Below, piece by piece: positions 17,982 to 27,831 of a stretch of DNA of 64,000 bases (positions are counted from its first letter, which is position 1; each line of letters begins with the position of its first letter). The position numbers and the translations under genes were made by a program. The notes beneath the pieces were generated by a model. The model did no database searches and was not told where the DNA came from. It was given only the letters and a program-made list of their open reading frames with translations. Origin of the DNA: Bacteroidales bacterium (GTDB taxonomy: Bacteria; Bacteroidota; Bacteroidia; Bacteroidales; WCHB1-69); NCBI GenBank assembly GCA_017616775.1, contig JAFZXM010000007.1, positions 1-64,000 of the forward strand, read 5' to 3'.

Positions 17982-20414
17982 CTATTCATCTAGGCGATAG
18001 ATATGCTTATAGTTACGTCCCAATTGATTGTAATCCATGCCGTGACCCACAACAAATTTGTTGTCCACAGCAATACCTTCGTAATCCACAGGAATATTGC
18101 CGTGATAATTGTCGTGTTTGATAGTCATGGCTACTATACGTATATCTTTTACCTGCAGGCTTTGGAAATATTTATACAAATGCTCTATTGTGAGTCCCGA
18201 ATCCACTATATCTTCCACTATGATGATTCTGCGGTTGGCAACATCGCGGGTGATATCCAAATACTGTTTGATTTCCTGGGTGCTGTCAAGCCCGTTGTAT
18301 GACGTGCATTTTACACTGCATATCTCAACGGGAATGGTAATATAATTCATCAGGTCGGTCATAAACATGGTGCTGCCTTCCAATATATTGACCAATATGG
18401 GTATATCCTGACCGTAGTCTTTGTCAATTGCGCGGGCAATACGTTGCGCTGCAAGCTGTATATCCGAATTGTCTATATATTTGCGGAATACTTTGTCGTG
18501 CACCTGTATGGTATCCATTTTGGCGCTTACCGACTTGGTTTCAGAGCCTTCCGAAGGTGAGAACAATCTGCGCATAAATTCCGGCAGGTGCACATCCGTA
18601 AGATTGATTTGTTTTATGCTGAAACCGTTGTTCTCATTTTCTTTTCCTTTATTGTATATTTCATTAACAATGGATTCATATTTTTTATACAAGATAGCTC
18701 TTTTGGGTTTGAGTGTAGGGGAGAGTTCGCCTGTTTGCACCGACCATACATCTTCCACCATGCGGAAACATTTTATTTTTTCATGCTGGCTTAAGTTTTT
18801 ATTGTATTTTTCCACTTCTTTCTGCATGTGCTCAACTATAGGAGGCAAAGTGATCAATTCCGCATTGTCCTGGAAATGTACTTTATGTTTGCTTGCCCAA
18901 AAATGCAGATGATTGAAATTAGGCGATATGATGGCGGAAGTGAATTTTTCATTTTCACCTATTACCATCAAATTATCTATAAAAGGAGATTCTTTAAATA
19001 AGTTTTCCAACATTTGCGGTGCCACATATTTGCCGGCACTGAGTTTGAATATCTCTTTTTTCCTGTCTGTAATTTTCAAATAGCCTTCGTGGGTGAATTC
19101 ACCTATGTCTCCCGTATGGAAATAGCCTTCCGCATCTATCACTTGAGCCGTATATTCAGGATCTTTGTAATATCCTTTCATCAATCCGGGACCCTTGGTG
19201 AGAATTTCACCGTCATCCGCCAATTTTACTTCCACATGCTCCAACACAGGCCCCACCGTGCCTATTTTTACCTTTTTGGCATTAGGATTGTTAACAGCTA
19301 TCACAGGGGATGTCTCCGTTAAACCATAACCTTCGAACACATATAATTTGGCTGCTGCAAACAAACGTAATATCTTGGTCTGCATGGCGGAACCGCCGGT
19401 AACAATAATGTAATAGGGAGCATTTCCCAATTTGGCTCTCCATTTGGAATAAACCAAATTGTCGTATATGCTGTTAAACATTCTGTACCAACAATTCTTC
19501 TTATAGTCAAACCGTTGTCCGTGCCTGATAGCGGCAAAATAGATGGTCTTTTTGATACCCCGCAAATCTTTGCCTGCAGAATAGAGTTTGTCGTATATCA
19601 TTTCCAATACACGGGGTACGGAACAAAAACCCTGTGCCTTCACCTCTGCCAAATCATTAACAATAGTGGCCAAACTTTCCGCATAATAAATGCTTAACCC
19701 CAAATATTGATAATGATAATTCAAACTGCGCTCATACATGTGGCACAAAGGCAAAAAACTCAAATTTCTATGATTGCTGTTCAGAGGCTGCACACGGGAT
19801 GTGGCTATAAAATTGGATATCAAATTTTTATGAGTCAGCATAACACCTTTGGGCATACCGGTGGTGCCGGAGGTATATACTATGGTGGCTATATCGTCTT
19901 CCAATATGTTTTGTTTGATATTGTGAATAGTTGCCGCTACCGCCGGCCCTACTTCTATTCCTCTGCGGATAAGGTCACTGATGCCTTTTTCACTTGGAAT
20001 TTCATCCAAAGTATATACGCCATATTCCAGGTTGCAATCCGCAAACACAGGCTTAACACGGGCGTATATCTGGCGGTTTCCTATAATCAGCATTTTGGCA
20101 TCGCTGTGATTGATGATATATTTATAGCTGTCTTGACTTAATGTAGGATATATGGGTACATGGATTACTCCAAGCATGGACGAAGCCATATCCACTATAT
20201 TAAATTCAGGACGATTGTTCATAACGGTAACTATCTTGTCACCCTTGCGCAATCCCAAATCGTAAAATCCGTAACTCAATAATGCCGAATATTTACAATA
20301 ATCATTTGTACTGAAATGTGTCCATTTGCCGTCACGCTTAGCGTTGAGCATGTCGTCTTTTTGATAGTTTTCAGACAACCAATCTAATAAGTCAAAAATT
20401 CTTTTTATTTCCAT
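17982..20414 (-). CDS. Fusion of long-chain acyl-CoA ligase and hypoxanthine phosphoribosyltransferase
   Basis: One uninterrupted frame of 810 residues with two complete enzymes. Residues 1-600 are an AMP-forming fatty-acid-CoA ligase, with the ATP motif IVYTSGTTGMPKG (178-190), GYGLTETSP, YFHTGDIGEF and DRKKEIFKLSAGKYV. Residues 633-810 are a full-length hypoxanthine phosphoribosyltransferase: IVEDIVDSGLT (732-742) is the PRPP loop and FVVGHGMDYNQLGRNY the second signature. A linker with NNGFSIKQINLTDV joins them. An internal ATG at 18518 begins MDTIQVHDK, like the start of stand-alone relatives, so separate translation is possible. I chose 20414 because the longer open frame would run through the promoter box. 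I know of no standard enzyme with this pairing. Confidence 0.88.
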   Translation of the reverse strand: MEIKRIFDLLDWLSENYQKDDMLNAKRDGKWTHFSTNDYCKYSALLSYGFYDLGLRKGDKIVTVMNNRPEFNIVDMASSMLGVIHVPIYPTLSQDSYKYIINHSDAKMLIIGNRQIYARVKPVFADCNLEYGVYTLDEIPSEKGISDLIRRGIEVGPAVAATIHNIKQNILEDDIATIVYTSGTTGMPKGVMLTHKNLISNFIATSRVQPLNSNHRNLSFLPLCHMYERSLNYHYQYLGLSIYYAESLATIVNDLAEVKAQGFCSVPRVLEMIYDKLYSAGKDLRGIKKTIYFAAIRHGQRFDYKKNCWYRMFNSIYDNLVYSKWRAKLGNAPYYIIVTGGSAMQTKILRLFAAAKLYVFEGYGLTETSPVIAVNNPNAKKVKIGTVGPVLEHVEVKLADDGEILTKGPGLMKGYYKDPEYTAQVIDAEGYFHTGDIGEFTHEGYLKITDRKKEIFKLSAGKYVAPQMLENLFKESPFIDNLMVIGENEKFTSAIISPNFNHLHFWASKHKVHFQDNAELITLPPIVEHMQKEVEKYNKNLSQHEKIKCFRMVEDVWSVQTGELSPTLKPKRAILYKKYESIVNEIYNKGKENENNGFSIKQINLTDVHLPEFMRRLFSPSEGSETKSVSAKMDTIQVHDKVFRKYIDNSDIQLAAQRIARAIDKDYGQDIPILVNILEGSTMFMTDLMNYITIPVEICSVKCTSYNGLDSTQEIKQYLDITRDVANRRIIIVEDIVDSGLTIEHLYKYFQSLQVKDIRIVAMTIKHDNYHGNIPVDYEGIAVDNKFVVGHGMDYNQLGRNYKHIYRLDE

Positions 20415-20437
20415 TTTAATAACTAAAAAAAAACATG

Positions 20438-20445
20438 CAAAGATA
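20438..20445 (-). promoter_or_regulatory. Promoter -7 box of the fusion gene
   Basis: Minus-strand TATCTTTG, followed by GCATG and about 20 bases before the start codon at 20414. It rules out the longer start for that gene. Confidence 0.6.
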
Positions 20446-20559
20446 CCTAAAAAAGGTATTGTGTAGCCAAAAAAAAGATATTTTTTAAGCATAAAGGGGC
20501 AGTGTAATTTATTTTGTATTTTTTCCTGCCAAAATACCGTATTTTTCAAAAAAAAGTGT

Positions 20560-20567
20560 TACCTTTG
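20560..20567 (+). promoter_or_regulatory. Promoter -7 box of tRNA-Ala
   Basis: TACCTTTG, 14 bases before the first base of the tRNA, matching TAnnTTTG. Confidence 0.6.
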
Positions 20568-20581
20568 CCGCATCAAATCAC

Positions 20582-20655
20582 GGGGCATTAGCTCAGATGG
20601 CTAGAGCGTTTGACTGGCAGTCAAAAGGTCATCGGTTCGATTCCGTTATGCTCCA
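20582..20655 (+). tRNA. tRNA-Ala (anticodon GGC)
   Basis: Cloverleaf folded by hand. Acceptor GGGGCAT pairs with ATGCTCC and includes the G3-U70 pair that marks alanine tRNAs. The D arm is GCTC/GAGC. The anticodon stem is TTTGA/TCAAA with loop CTGGCAG, giving anticodon GGC. The T arm has loop TTCGATT but one mismatch (T-T at 50-64, ATCGG against CCGTT). CCA is not encoded, as is common in Bacteroidota. A promoter box precedes it and a strong terminator follows. Confidence 0.95.
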
Positions 20656-20663
20656 CAAATCAG

Positions 20664-20689
20664 GCGGGAAGGTGTTTCCCGCTTTTTTT
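20664..20689 (+). terminator. Rho-independent terminator after tRNA-Ala
   Basis: GCGGGAA (20664-20670) pairs with TTCCCGC (20676-20682) around GGTGT, followed by seven T. It reaches the 3' end of the convergent Fn3 gene. Confidence 0.9.
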
Positions 20690-21266
20690 ATGGCACCGTC
20701 ACCTGTATAATGTTAGAATAGCATGCCCGGTTGCGATAATCCTGAGTATGCAGCCTGTAATAATATACTCCCGGAGGGAGGGGAGCGGCTTTAAAGCGTT
20801 TTTTACTGGTGTACAAATCGTTATAGGGAGATACCGTTTGGGTAAAATTGCTGTCTTGGCTTACTTCGAACCGATATCGGTTGACTTTTAATTTTCTTTT
20901 CCATACGGCAACAAAACCTTGGGGAATGATTTTTGCGGGCAAGGCCGAAGGGGGGGTAAGCACCCAATATTGTATTTGCCCGCTATGGGCATTATTTTCA
21001 AAAGCATAGGCTCTTATATATACGCTATACACGCATCCCGGCCTGATATTTTCGATAATATGTATTTCTGTATTTCCCACATAATAATTCTGTTGTTTGC
21101 CGCCTGTTATGATTACCTCATATCCGTCTGCACCTGCAGAGGCTGTCCATTTCAAAAACAGGGAATAGGGTTCGGCTTTGGTTTGCAACAATTGCGGTGC
21201 CGCCAATTGCGACTGTGCATTTAACACCGTCTGCAGGAATAAAAATAGAAATACCAATTTTTTCAT
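20688..21266 (-). CDS. Secreted protein with two fibronectin type III-like domains
   Basis: A 192-residue protein from the start MKKLVFLFLFLQTVLNAQSQ, a clear signal peptide. The ATG 12 codons upstream lies in or before the promoter region and is less likely. Residues about 20-100 (PQLLQTKAEPYSLFLKWTAS, GADGYEVII, YSVYIRAYAFE) and 105-192 (FVAVWKRK, YRFEVSQD, PGVYYYRLHTQD) each look like an Fn3 beta-sandwich. There is no T9SS sorting domain, so it is probably periplasmic or surface-linked by other means. Its function is unknown. It ends against the tRNA terminator. Confidence 0.7.
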   Translation of the reverse strand: MKKLVFLFLFLQTVLNAQSQLAAPQLLQTKAEPYSLFLKWTASAGADGYEVIITGGKQQNYYVGNTEIHIIENIRPGCVYSVYIRAYAFENNAHSGQIQYWVLTPPSALPAKIIPQGFVAVWKRKLKVNRYRFEVSQDSNFTQTVSPYNDLYTSKKRFKAAPLPPGVYYYRLHTQDYRNRACYSNIIQVTVP

Positions 21267-21302
21267 AATGCAAAAATAATATTTTTTTTCTTTTGATGCC
21301 AC

Positions 21303-21330
21303 AAAAAAAGGAGGAACTATGTCCTCCCTT
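21303..21330 (-). terminator. Rho-independent terminator after the M16 protease... upstream of the Fn3 gene
   Basis: On the minus strand GGAGGA (21327-21322) pairs with TCCTCC (21315-21310) and is followed by seven T. It ends transcription from the M16 peptidase gene before the Fn3 gene. Confidence 0.7.
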
Positions 21331-21378
21331 ACTAGAAAAAAATTCGAAAAGAAAAATGAAAAAAAGTGATTCCGAATC

Positions 21379-24288
21379 TTAGTATCCGAATATAGTTTTA
21401 AGTTTCAACACTTTAACTTTACCTATTTTCTTCAAATATTTCATATCCAAAGCTTTGGTATCACCAACTATCATGTAGGTAGTAGGTTGATTGCTTACGT
21501 GAGTTTTTTGGAAATTCTTGATATCGTTAAAGGTTAAATTAGGAATGGTGTTAAATATCATTTCACGAGGATCGCTATTCAAGCCCATACGTTTGAGATA
21601 GAGATATGTCCATACTTTGGAATCTTTGGTGATTCTTTGTGTACGCAATTCTTTAATAATGGATTCTTTGGCAATGTTGAACGATGCTTCGTTTTCAGGC
21701 ATTCCGTTATTCAATTCTATAAATGCATCCAACGATTGGGCCACTTTGTCGTTACCGCAACCGATGTATGAAATGTTCATGGCCAAACGGTCCAAACGGC
21801 TGGGCTGGCTGTAAGAAGCGAATGCGGTATAAGCCAAAGCACGGGCTTCACGCAATTCTTGGAATACAATAGCATTCATGCTTCCGCCGTAATAGGAATT
21901 GTATAATTCAACCACAGGTTCTAAATTCACATCATATTTACCACCGATGGATACACCGTATACCACCATTTGCGGAGCATCATAATGAGTTACATACACT
22001 CTGTTTTTGGTCGGTTTTTCTTCAGCAAATTGTAATGGTGCAGGAACGTCTTTCAAATCTTTAGGATTGTGGATTTCATTAATTCTCACCACCACTTCGT
22101 TCATTTCCTGCGGTCCGTAATAGATAACATAATGTTTGTATTTTATCCACTCTTGCAATTTGGCTATCATTTGTTCAGGAGTAATGGCCTTTAATTCTTT
22201 TTCGCTCAATTGAGTCTTCAAAGAAGGATTTTCAGGACCATAGATACCATAAGACACCAAACGTCCAACTATTGCATTTTGATTGGACAAAGCGTTTTCT
22301 CTGTTTTTCATGATATCGGCTATCATATTATCCCAAGCTTCACGATTGGGTTGGGCATTGTTGATGATATGTTCCAACAGGCGCATCAGTTGAGGCATAT
22401 TTTCACTTAAGCCCTTCATGGTGACATAACTGCGGTCTCCGCTGGCGCTCATACTGAAACTGCATCCCATACGGTATAATTCTTCTTTTATTTGTTCGGG
22501 AGTGTATTTGTTGGTGCCCAAATATTCCAGATAACTGGCGGCCAAATTCATATATTTGTCGTTATATGTTCCCAGTTCAAACACATAGCTCATTGTAAAC
22601 AAATCATTGTCTTCGTTTTTGGTATAATACACATCCACGCCGTTTTGTGCCGATGTGGTTTTAATATCTTTGGCAAAATCCAAAAATACGGGTTCTATTT
22701 CTTTAACGGCACGGTTTTCCACGTCGCTTACAAATTGGCTTTTATCTTCACGATTGATTTTGATGGGCGTAACTTTAGGCTTTTTCACTTTATCAATATC
22801 CGTGGCTTTGCCTTTGCGTTTATATATGATTACGCAATTGTCTTTGGTAAGATATTTTTTGGCGAAATCCACTATTTGTTGTTTGGTGATTTTAGCCAAT
22901 TCGTCATATTCAGACACTACATCTTTCCAAGGAATATCCAGATAGAACGATTCTTCCATCATATCCACACGGCCTTCATTACTTTCTATATCCGACATTT
23001 CCCGTTTGCGCAATTCATTAATGGAAGCTTCGAGCAACCATTCGGGAAATTCTCCTTTGGCCAATTTTTCTATTTGTTCTATCAACAAGTCTTTAACTTC
23101 TTCCAGGGTTTGTCCTGCTTTGGGCGAACCGTACATCATGAGATAGGAATAGTCGTGCAACAAACTGGGTGAACTTCCTGCGCCCAGGCAACGTTGTTTT
23201 TGGTTGATATTTAAATCCACCAAACCGGCATAGCCGTTGGTAAGTATCATGTCGGCCATGGTCAACAAAGGTATTTCAGCGCTGTTAGGATTGCCGAAAC
23301 GCCATGCCAAATACACAAATTCAGCATCTTTTCCAACCACTTCTTTCACTATGGGACTTGTAATGGGCTGTTCCGGAGTGAATGTGAACGGAGGTATTGT
23401 CTTGGCTTTCATTTGTCCCATATATTTATCGATAATTTTTATGGCTTCATCGGGATTAAAATCTCCTGCCATAATAATAGCCATATTATTGGGAACATAA
23501 TATTTGTCAAAAAAGTTTTTCACATTGGTAATGGAAGGATTTCTGAGGTCCTGTTGGGTTCCGATGGTAGTTTGTGTACCATAAGGATGGTGGGGGAACA
23601 ATGCTTCCATCAAAGCAGTGTTGGCTCTTCTGCTGTCTTTGGTCAAAGTCATGTTCTTTTCTTCATAAATGGTTTCCAATTCGGTATGGAACAAACGCAA
23701 AACAGGGTTTTGGAAACGGTCGGCTTGAATATAAAAGAAATTATCCAACTGATTGGAAGGAATTTCTTCATAATAATTGGTAAAATCTATCCATGTGGCC
23801 GCATTGGTGCCGGTGGAACCTATAATGGACATTAATTTGTCATATTCATTGGGAATGGCATATTGAGCTGCTATTTGTGAAATGCTGTCTATTTGTTTGT
23901 ACACGGCTTTTCTTTCTTCCACCTTTGATTCGTCTATCTGACGGTATTTTTCAAACAGCCTTTCTATTTCATTCAACAAAGGTTCTTCCGCTGCATAATC
24001 TTTGGTACCGAAATGGGTGGTACCTTTGAACATAAGATGTTCAAAATAGTGGGCCAAACCTGTGGTTTCCGCAGGATCGAGCTTACTGCCGGCTTTGGTG
24101 GCAATGGTTATTTTGACAGTCGGCTGATCTTTATATACCGACATGTACACCTTCAAGCCGTTATCTAATGTGTAAATACGGGCCTTGATGGGATCGTTAG
24201 GAACTATTTCGTATTTATACTGCTTTTGGGCAGTTATGTTTCCGACTATCACAGTCGCCAAAAACATCATTAAAAACAATTTTTTCAT
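21379..24288 (-). CDS. M16 family zinc metallopeptidase (insulinase/pitrilysin type), exported
   Basis: A 969-residue two-halved M16 peptidase with a signal peptide (MKKLFLMMFLATVIVGNITAQ). The inverted zinc motif HXXEH is HYFEH at residues 80-84, and the distal zinc-binding Glu lies in ELETIYEEKNM about 75 residues on. The C-terminal half (from about residue 550) keeps the fold but has no zinc motif, the usual active/inactive arrangement. It probably degrades peptides in the periplasm. It stands alone, with its own promoter box at 24349-24356 and a terminator. Confidence 0.92.
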   Translation of the reverse strand: MKKLFLMMFLATVIVGNITAQKQYKYEIVPNDPIKARIYTLDNGLKVYMSVYKDQPTVKITIATKAGSKLDPAETTGLAHYFEHLMFKGTTHFGTKDYAAEEPLLNEIERLFEKYRQIDESKVEERKAVYKQIDSISQIAAQYAIPNEYDKLMSIIGSTGTNAATWIDFTNYYEEIPSNQLDNFFYIQADRFQNPVLRLFHTELETIYEEKNMTLTKDSRRANTALMEALFPHHPYGTQTTIGTQQDLRNPSITNVKNFFDKYYVPNNMAIIMAGDFNPDEAIKIIDKYMGQMKAKTIPPFTFTPEQPITSPIVKEVVGKDAEFVYLAWRFGNPNSAEIPLLTMADMILTNGYAGLVDLNINQKQRCLGAGSSPSLLHDYSYLMMYGSPKAGQTLEEVKDLLIEQIEKLAKGEFPEWLLEASINELRKREMSDIESNEGRVDMMEESFYLDIPWKDVVSEYDELAKITKQQIVDFAKKYLTKDNCVIIYKRKGKATDIDKVKKPKVTPIKINREDKSQFVSDVENRAVKEIEPVFLDFAKDIKTTSAQNGVDVYYTKNEDNDLFTMSYVFELGTYNDKYMNLAASYLEYLGTNKYTPEQIKEELYRMGCSFSMSASGDRSYVTMKGLSENMPQLMRLLEHIINNAQPNREAWDNMIADIMKNRENALSNQNAIVGRLVSYGIYGPENPSLKTQLSEKELKAITPEQMIAKLQEWIKYKHYVIYYGPQEMNEVVVRINEIHNPKDLKDVPAPLQFAEEKPTKNRVYVTHYDAPQMVVYGVSIGGKYDVNLEPVVELYNSYYGGSMNAIVFQELREARALAYTAFASYSQPSRLDRLAMNISYIGCGNDKVAQSLDAFIELNNGMPENEASFNIAKESIIKELRTQRITKDSKVWTYLYLKRMGLNSDPREMIFNTIPNLTFNDIKNFQKTHVSNQPTTYMIVGDTKALDMKYLKKIGKVKVLKLKTIFGY

Positions 24289-24348
24289 ACTTGTGTGTTT
24301 TTTGTTTATTTAACTTTTTTATTTTATTTCAATATTAATTAACGGGTG

Positions 24349-24356
24349 CAAAATTA
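24349..24356 (-). promoter_or_regulatory. Promoter -7 box of the M16 peptidase gene
   Basis: Minus-strand TAATTTTG followed by CACCC, about 60 bases before the start codon. Confidence 0.5.
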
Positions 24357-24374
24357 TATTTTTTTTGTCTAAGC

Positions 24375-26235
24375 TTAATATCGTATATTTAAATTTAACG
24401 CAATTTTAAAATCATTGATTTTGGAATTATTCTGAACCATCCATCTATATACCTCGTCCGGATTCGACCAGTCGATATTCACTTGAGCGTCTTGTGCCTG
24501 GCGGATGGGTATATCTATTTTAAAATCAATGCCATAAAATTCTTTCAGTTTTTTATGTATCACACTCATCACCTCTTCAACCTGATTGTATAAAAAGTGA
24601 CTGTTAACAGGTATGGTGATTTGTTCTTTTGCGACTGAAATTTCCGACTCTTTCAAATAGCAGCATACAGGATAATATTTATCATCCGCTTCAGCTATCA
24701 ACTCAATGATTTTTTCGGCAACATCATTGGTATCCGCATTCGTATTACCGTCGCTGTCCGCAGCCTCGTCTGCCAAAGCGGGGTCTGTGTCTGTTTCGGC
24801 GTTTTCACTTGACAGCAGGTCTATTTCCGTTTCGGTAACGGGAGGCATCTCCATATTCAAGCTGGCTTGTTCCCCTTGTGCCTGAGCCGGCATTTCCTCT
24901 TCCTGCTCTGTATTTTCTGCCTTTCCGGCAGCCGGCAGGGCAGAGGAGGGGGCTTGCTCCGTTTGCTTTTGCATGGCCACATCTTCGGGTTGCTTATTGA
25001 GCACTTCTTTGGTGGACGTGGTTTTTAAATACGGCTGCAAGGCGGGCCTTTTAAAGGTACGGTCCACCTTGTACTCTGATGTAACATTGCCGGAGCTGCT
25101 ATTGTCCGTTATCCCGGGGGTTATGTCCTCATGATTGCCTGACCTTATTGACGTTGCATGCTCTCATCAACGCTATTTCCACATGCAGACGTTTGTTGTT
25201 GGCGGTTTTGTATTTGGCTTCACAATCGGAAAACAAGGTGAGCAAATTCACCAATTGTCGCATTTCCAGCTTATTGGCCTGTTTGCTGTATAGTTCTTTT
25301 ACATCCTCCGTAACGGAAAGCAAAGGAATGGTAATCACATTTTTGCACACGCACAAATTACGTATATGCTCACTGAGGCCTTCCAAAAAATGGGAGCCCT
25401 CAAAACCTTTTTCCATAATGGTGTTGTACAATAATAATGTATCTGCCACATTATCGCTGACAAAATTATCTATCATTCGGAAATAATAGTCCGTATCCAA
25501 AATATTCAAATTGTCAATCACACTTGAATAGGTGATATTGCCGTCGGAGAAACTCACCATTTGGTCAAATATGGACAAGGCGTCCCTTAAGCCGCCGTCT
25601 GCCTTTTGTGCTATAATATGCAGGGCTTTCTTCTCAAAATTGATATTTTCTTCCCCGGCTATTTTGATTAAATGGTTGACAATGTCATCAACGGTGATAC
25701 GTTTAAAATCAAATATTTGACAGCGAGACAAAATGGTGGGCAAAATTTTGTGCTTTTCTGTGGTTGCCAATATAAATTTGGCATATGCCGGCGGCTCTTC
25801 CAATGTCTTTAAAAAGGCGTTGAACGCTTGTTGCGTCAGCATGTGGACCTCGTCTATAATATATACCTTGTATTTGGCATTGGTAGGGGGAATACGCACC
25901 TGATCCACCAATTCTCTCATTTGGTCAACACCATTGTTGGAAGCGGCATCCAATTCAAATATATTAAACGAAGCCGATGCTTGAAACGACTTGCACGATT
26001 CGCATTCATTACAAGCTTCCCCTTCGGGTGTGCGGTTGGTACAATTGATAGTTTTGGCAAATATACGGGCACATGTGGTTTTTCCTACTCCGCGGGGACC
26101 GCAAAACAAAAAGGCCTGACCTATTTGTTGTTTAAGTATGGAATTCCGTAACGTGGTGGTAATGGCTTCTTGTCCTACAACGCTGCTGAAATTTTGCGGC
26201 CGATATTTTCTTGCTGATACTATAAAATTGTCCAT
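24375..26235 (-). CDS. dnaX: DNA polymerase III subunit gamma/tau, frameshifted
   Basis: Clamp-loader ATPase. The first frame (26235-25129, 368 residues) has the P-loop CGPRGVGKT (45-53), the zinc module with Cys65, 75, 78 and 81, and YIIDEVHML. It ends at ACNVNKVRQS-stop. A second frame shifted by +1 stays open from about 25173 to 24375. It encodes an acidic linker and a C-terminal domain (YNQVEEVMSVIHKKLKEFYGI, then NPDEVYRWMVQNNSKINDF) like the tau tail of Bacteroidota DnaX. Joined, they give about 619 residues, a normal length. The shift must fall within about 25130-25173 and there is no slippery run there, so an indel or assembly error is likelier than programmed recoding. It lies 14 bases after purE. 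Confidence 0.88.
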
Positions 26236-26249
26236 GGGAGAATATTTTT

Positions 26250-26738
26250 TTATTTACCTTGTAATTGATTATTGGCATCCATCACTTTCTTTTTCAGTGA
26301 TTCTTTAAAATCCATCAAACGGCTGTACAGCTGATTGTCGCCGGTGGCTATCATCTCTGCCGCCAATATAGCGGCATTGCGGGCGTTATTGAGCGCCACC
26401 GTAGCTACAGGAATGCCTGAGGGCATTTGCAGAATGGATAATATGGAATCCCAACCGTCTATGGAATTGGAAGATTTGATGGGGACGCCTATCACCGGAA
26501 TGGCGGTAAAGGCTGCAACCACACCCGGCAGGTGGGCGGCTCCGCCTGCTCCTGCAATAATCACTTTGGTGCCTTTTTGTCTGGCATTTTTGGCAAACTC
26601 CATCACCAATTCGGGGGTACGGTGTGCCGATAATGCACAATAATCACAGTCTATGCCTATTTCATTTAAAAATTTTACGGCATCTTCCATAATCGGAAAA
26701 TCGGAAGTGCTGCCCATAATAATACTTACTGTTGCCAT
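26250..26738 (-). CDS. purE: N5-carboxyaminoimidazole ribonucleotide mutase
   Basis: A 162-residue class I PurE, which rearranges N5-CAIR to CAIR in purine synthesis. Motifs: IMGSTSDFPIM (phosphate loop), ALSAHRTPE with the catalytic His, and AGAGGAAHLPGVVAA. Full length. It lies 16 bases after the YitT gene and 14 before dnaX. Its pathway partners purB and purC are elsewhere in the window and are not in one operon. Confidence 0.95.
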   Translation of the reverse strand: MATVSIIMGSTSDFPIMEDAVKFLNEIGIDCDYCALSAHRTPELVMEFAKNARQKGTKVIIAGAGGAAHLPGVVAAFTAIPVIGVPIKSSNSIDGWDSILSILQMPSGIPVATVALNNARNAAILAAEMIATGDNQLYSRLMDFKESLKKKVMDANNQLQGK

Positions 26739-26754
26739 AATTATATGTTTTTTT

Positions 26755-27708
26755 TTATTCTTGCGGTAAAGATTTAAAGCCGTTGCCCATAATTTCCGAA
26801 CTTTCTATCACATTGACAAAAGCATTCGGATCGAGAAAACGGAGGTTGGATTTCAATTTCACCAAATCGGAACGGCTCAAGGTTACATAAATCATTTTCC
26901 GTTCTACGCCTTGGTAGAGACCGCTACCGGCAAAAACAGTACCGCTTCTGTCCAAGTCTTTGATAATAAAATCCCTCACCTCGTCTATATGGTCCGTAAC
27001 AATGAACGCCGTTTTATAACTTTTCACACCTTCCACCACCAAGTCTATAATCTTGCTTTCGATGAAGATAAGGATAATGGAATAGATAGGCAGACGAATG
27101 TCTTCAAAAGCGACGAGGGTGGTCAAAGAAATAATGCTATCCACTATCAGCACCAGGGTGCCCAAACTGATTTTGGTATATTTATGTGCCACCATGGCGA
27201 TAATGTCAGAACCTCCCGAAGTGGCACCGGAACGGAAAATAATACCGATGGCCACACCGTATATCAAACCCGAAACCACTGTGTTCAAAAAGAAATCGGG
27301 CATAAAGTAACGTTTTACATCACCATCCATGAAAAACAATGACGACTGAAGTTCTGTGTCGAAGAATGCGCCGTCATGAATAACAGGTGCATAGCCCCAA
27401 AGCGTTTCCACAACATAGGTGAACACCGGAATCAAAATGACTGATATCACTGTCTTTACACCAAATTTGGGCCCTAATATGAAAGTGCCTATAATCAGCA
27501 GGGGAATATCCATACACACGCCGGCCAGAGAGATTTTCCACCCCCATAAGGCATGGAACACGTTGGCCAAACCATATACACCACCCGGAGCCATCAGATA
27601 GGGGTTTACAAACATCACATCGCCTACGGCGAACAACATACAACCAACTACCAAATAAGTATAGGCTAAAATAGCATCTTTGGTGAAAATCTTTTTATCT
27701 TTCAACAT
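26755..27708 (-). CDS. YitT family membrane protein (DUF2179 at C-terminus)
   Basis: A 317-residue protein with five or six membrane segments (for example TYLVVGCMLFAVGDVMFV, VISVILIPVFTYVVETL) and the family motif RSGATSGGSDIIAM. A cytoplasmic C-terminal domain of the DUF2179 type follows (KTAFIVTDHIDEVRDFII, GLYQGVERKMIYVTLSRSDL). Function is unknown. It is the first gene of a minus-strand unit with purE and dnaX and has its own promoter box at 27787-27794. Confidence 0.88.
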   Translation of the reverse strand: MLKDKKIFTKDAILAYTYLVVGCMLFAVGDVMFVNPYLMAPGGVYGLANVFHALWGWKISLAGVCMDIPLLIIGTFILGPKFGVKTVISVILIPVFTYVVETLWGYAPVIHDGAFFDTELQSSLFFMDGDVKRYFMPDFFLNTVVSGLIYGVAIGIIFRSGATSGGSDIIAMVAHKYTKISLGTLVLIVDSIISLTTLVAFEDIRLPIYSIILIFIESKIIDLVVEGVKSYKTAFIVTDHIDEVRDFIIKDLDRSGTVFAGSGLYQGVERKMIYVTLSRSDLVKLKSNLRFLDPNAFVNVIESSEIMGNGFKSLPQE

Positions 27709-27786
27709 ATTTTGTATTGTACTATAATGTATTTATTCCTGTATATGTGCATGATACCGCCCTTTATTAGCGGCGGACCTATTCTG

Positions 27787-27794
27787 CAAAGATA
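27787..27794 (-). promoter_or_regulatory. Promoter -7 box of the YitT-purE-dnaX unit
   Basis: Minus-strand TATCTTTG followed by CAG, about 80 bases before the YitT start. Confidence 0.55.
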
Positions 27795-27831
27795 TATTTT
27801 TTTTGCTTACCAAAGCGAAGAATAGGGTATA

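Noticed and set aside
20415..20549. Longer N-terminus for the ligase-transferase fusion
   Set aside because: The extra 45 codons run through the TATCTTTG promoter box and do not match ligase N-termini.
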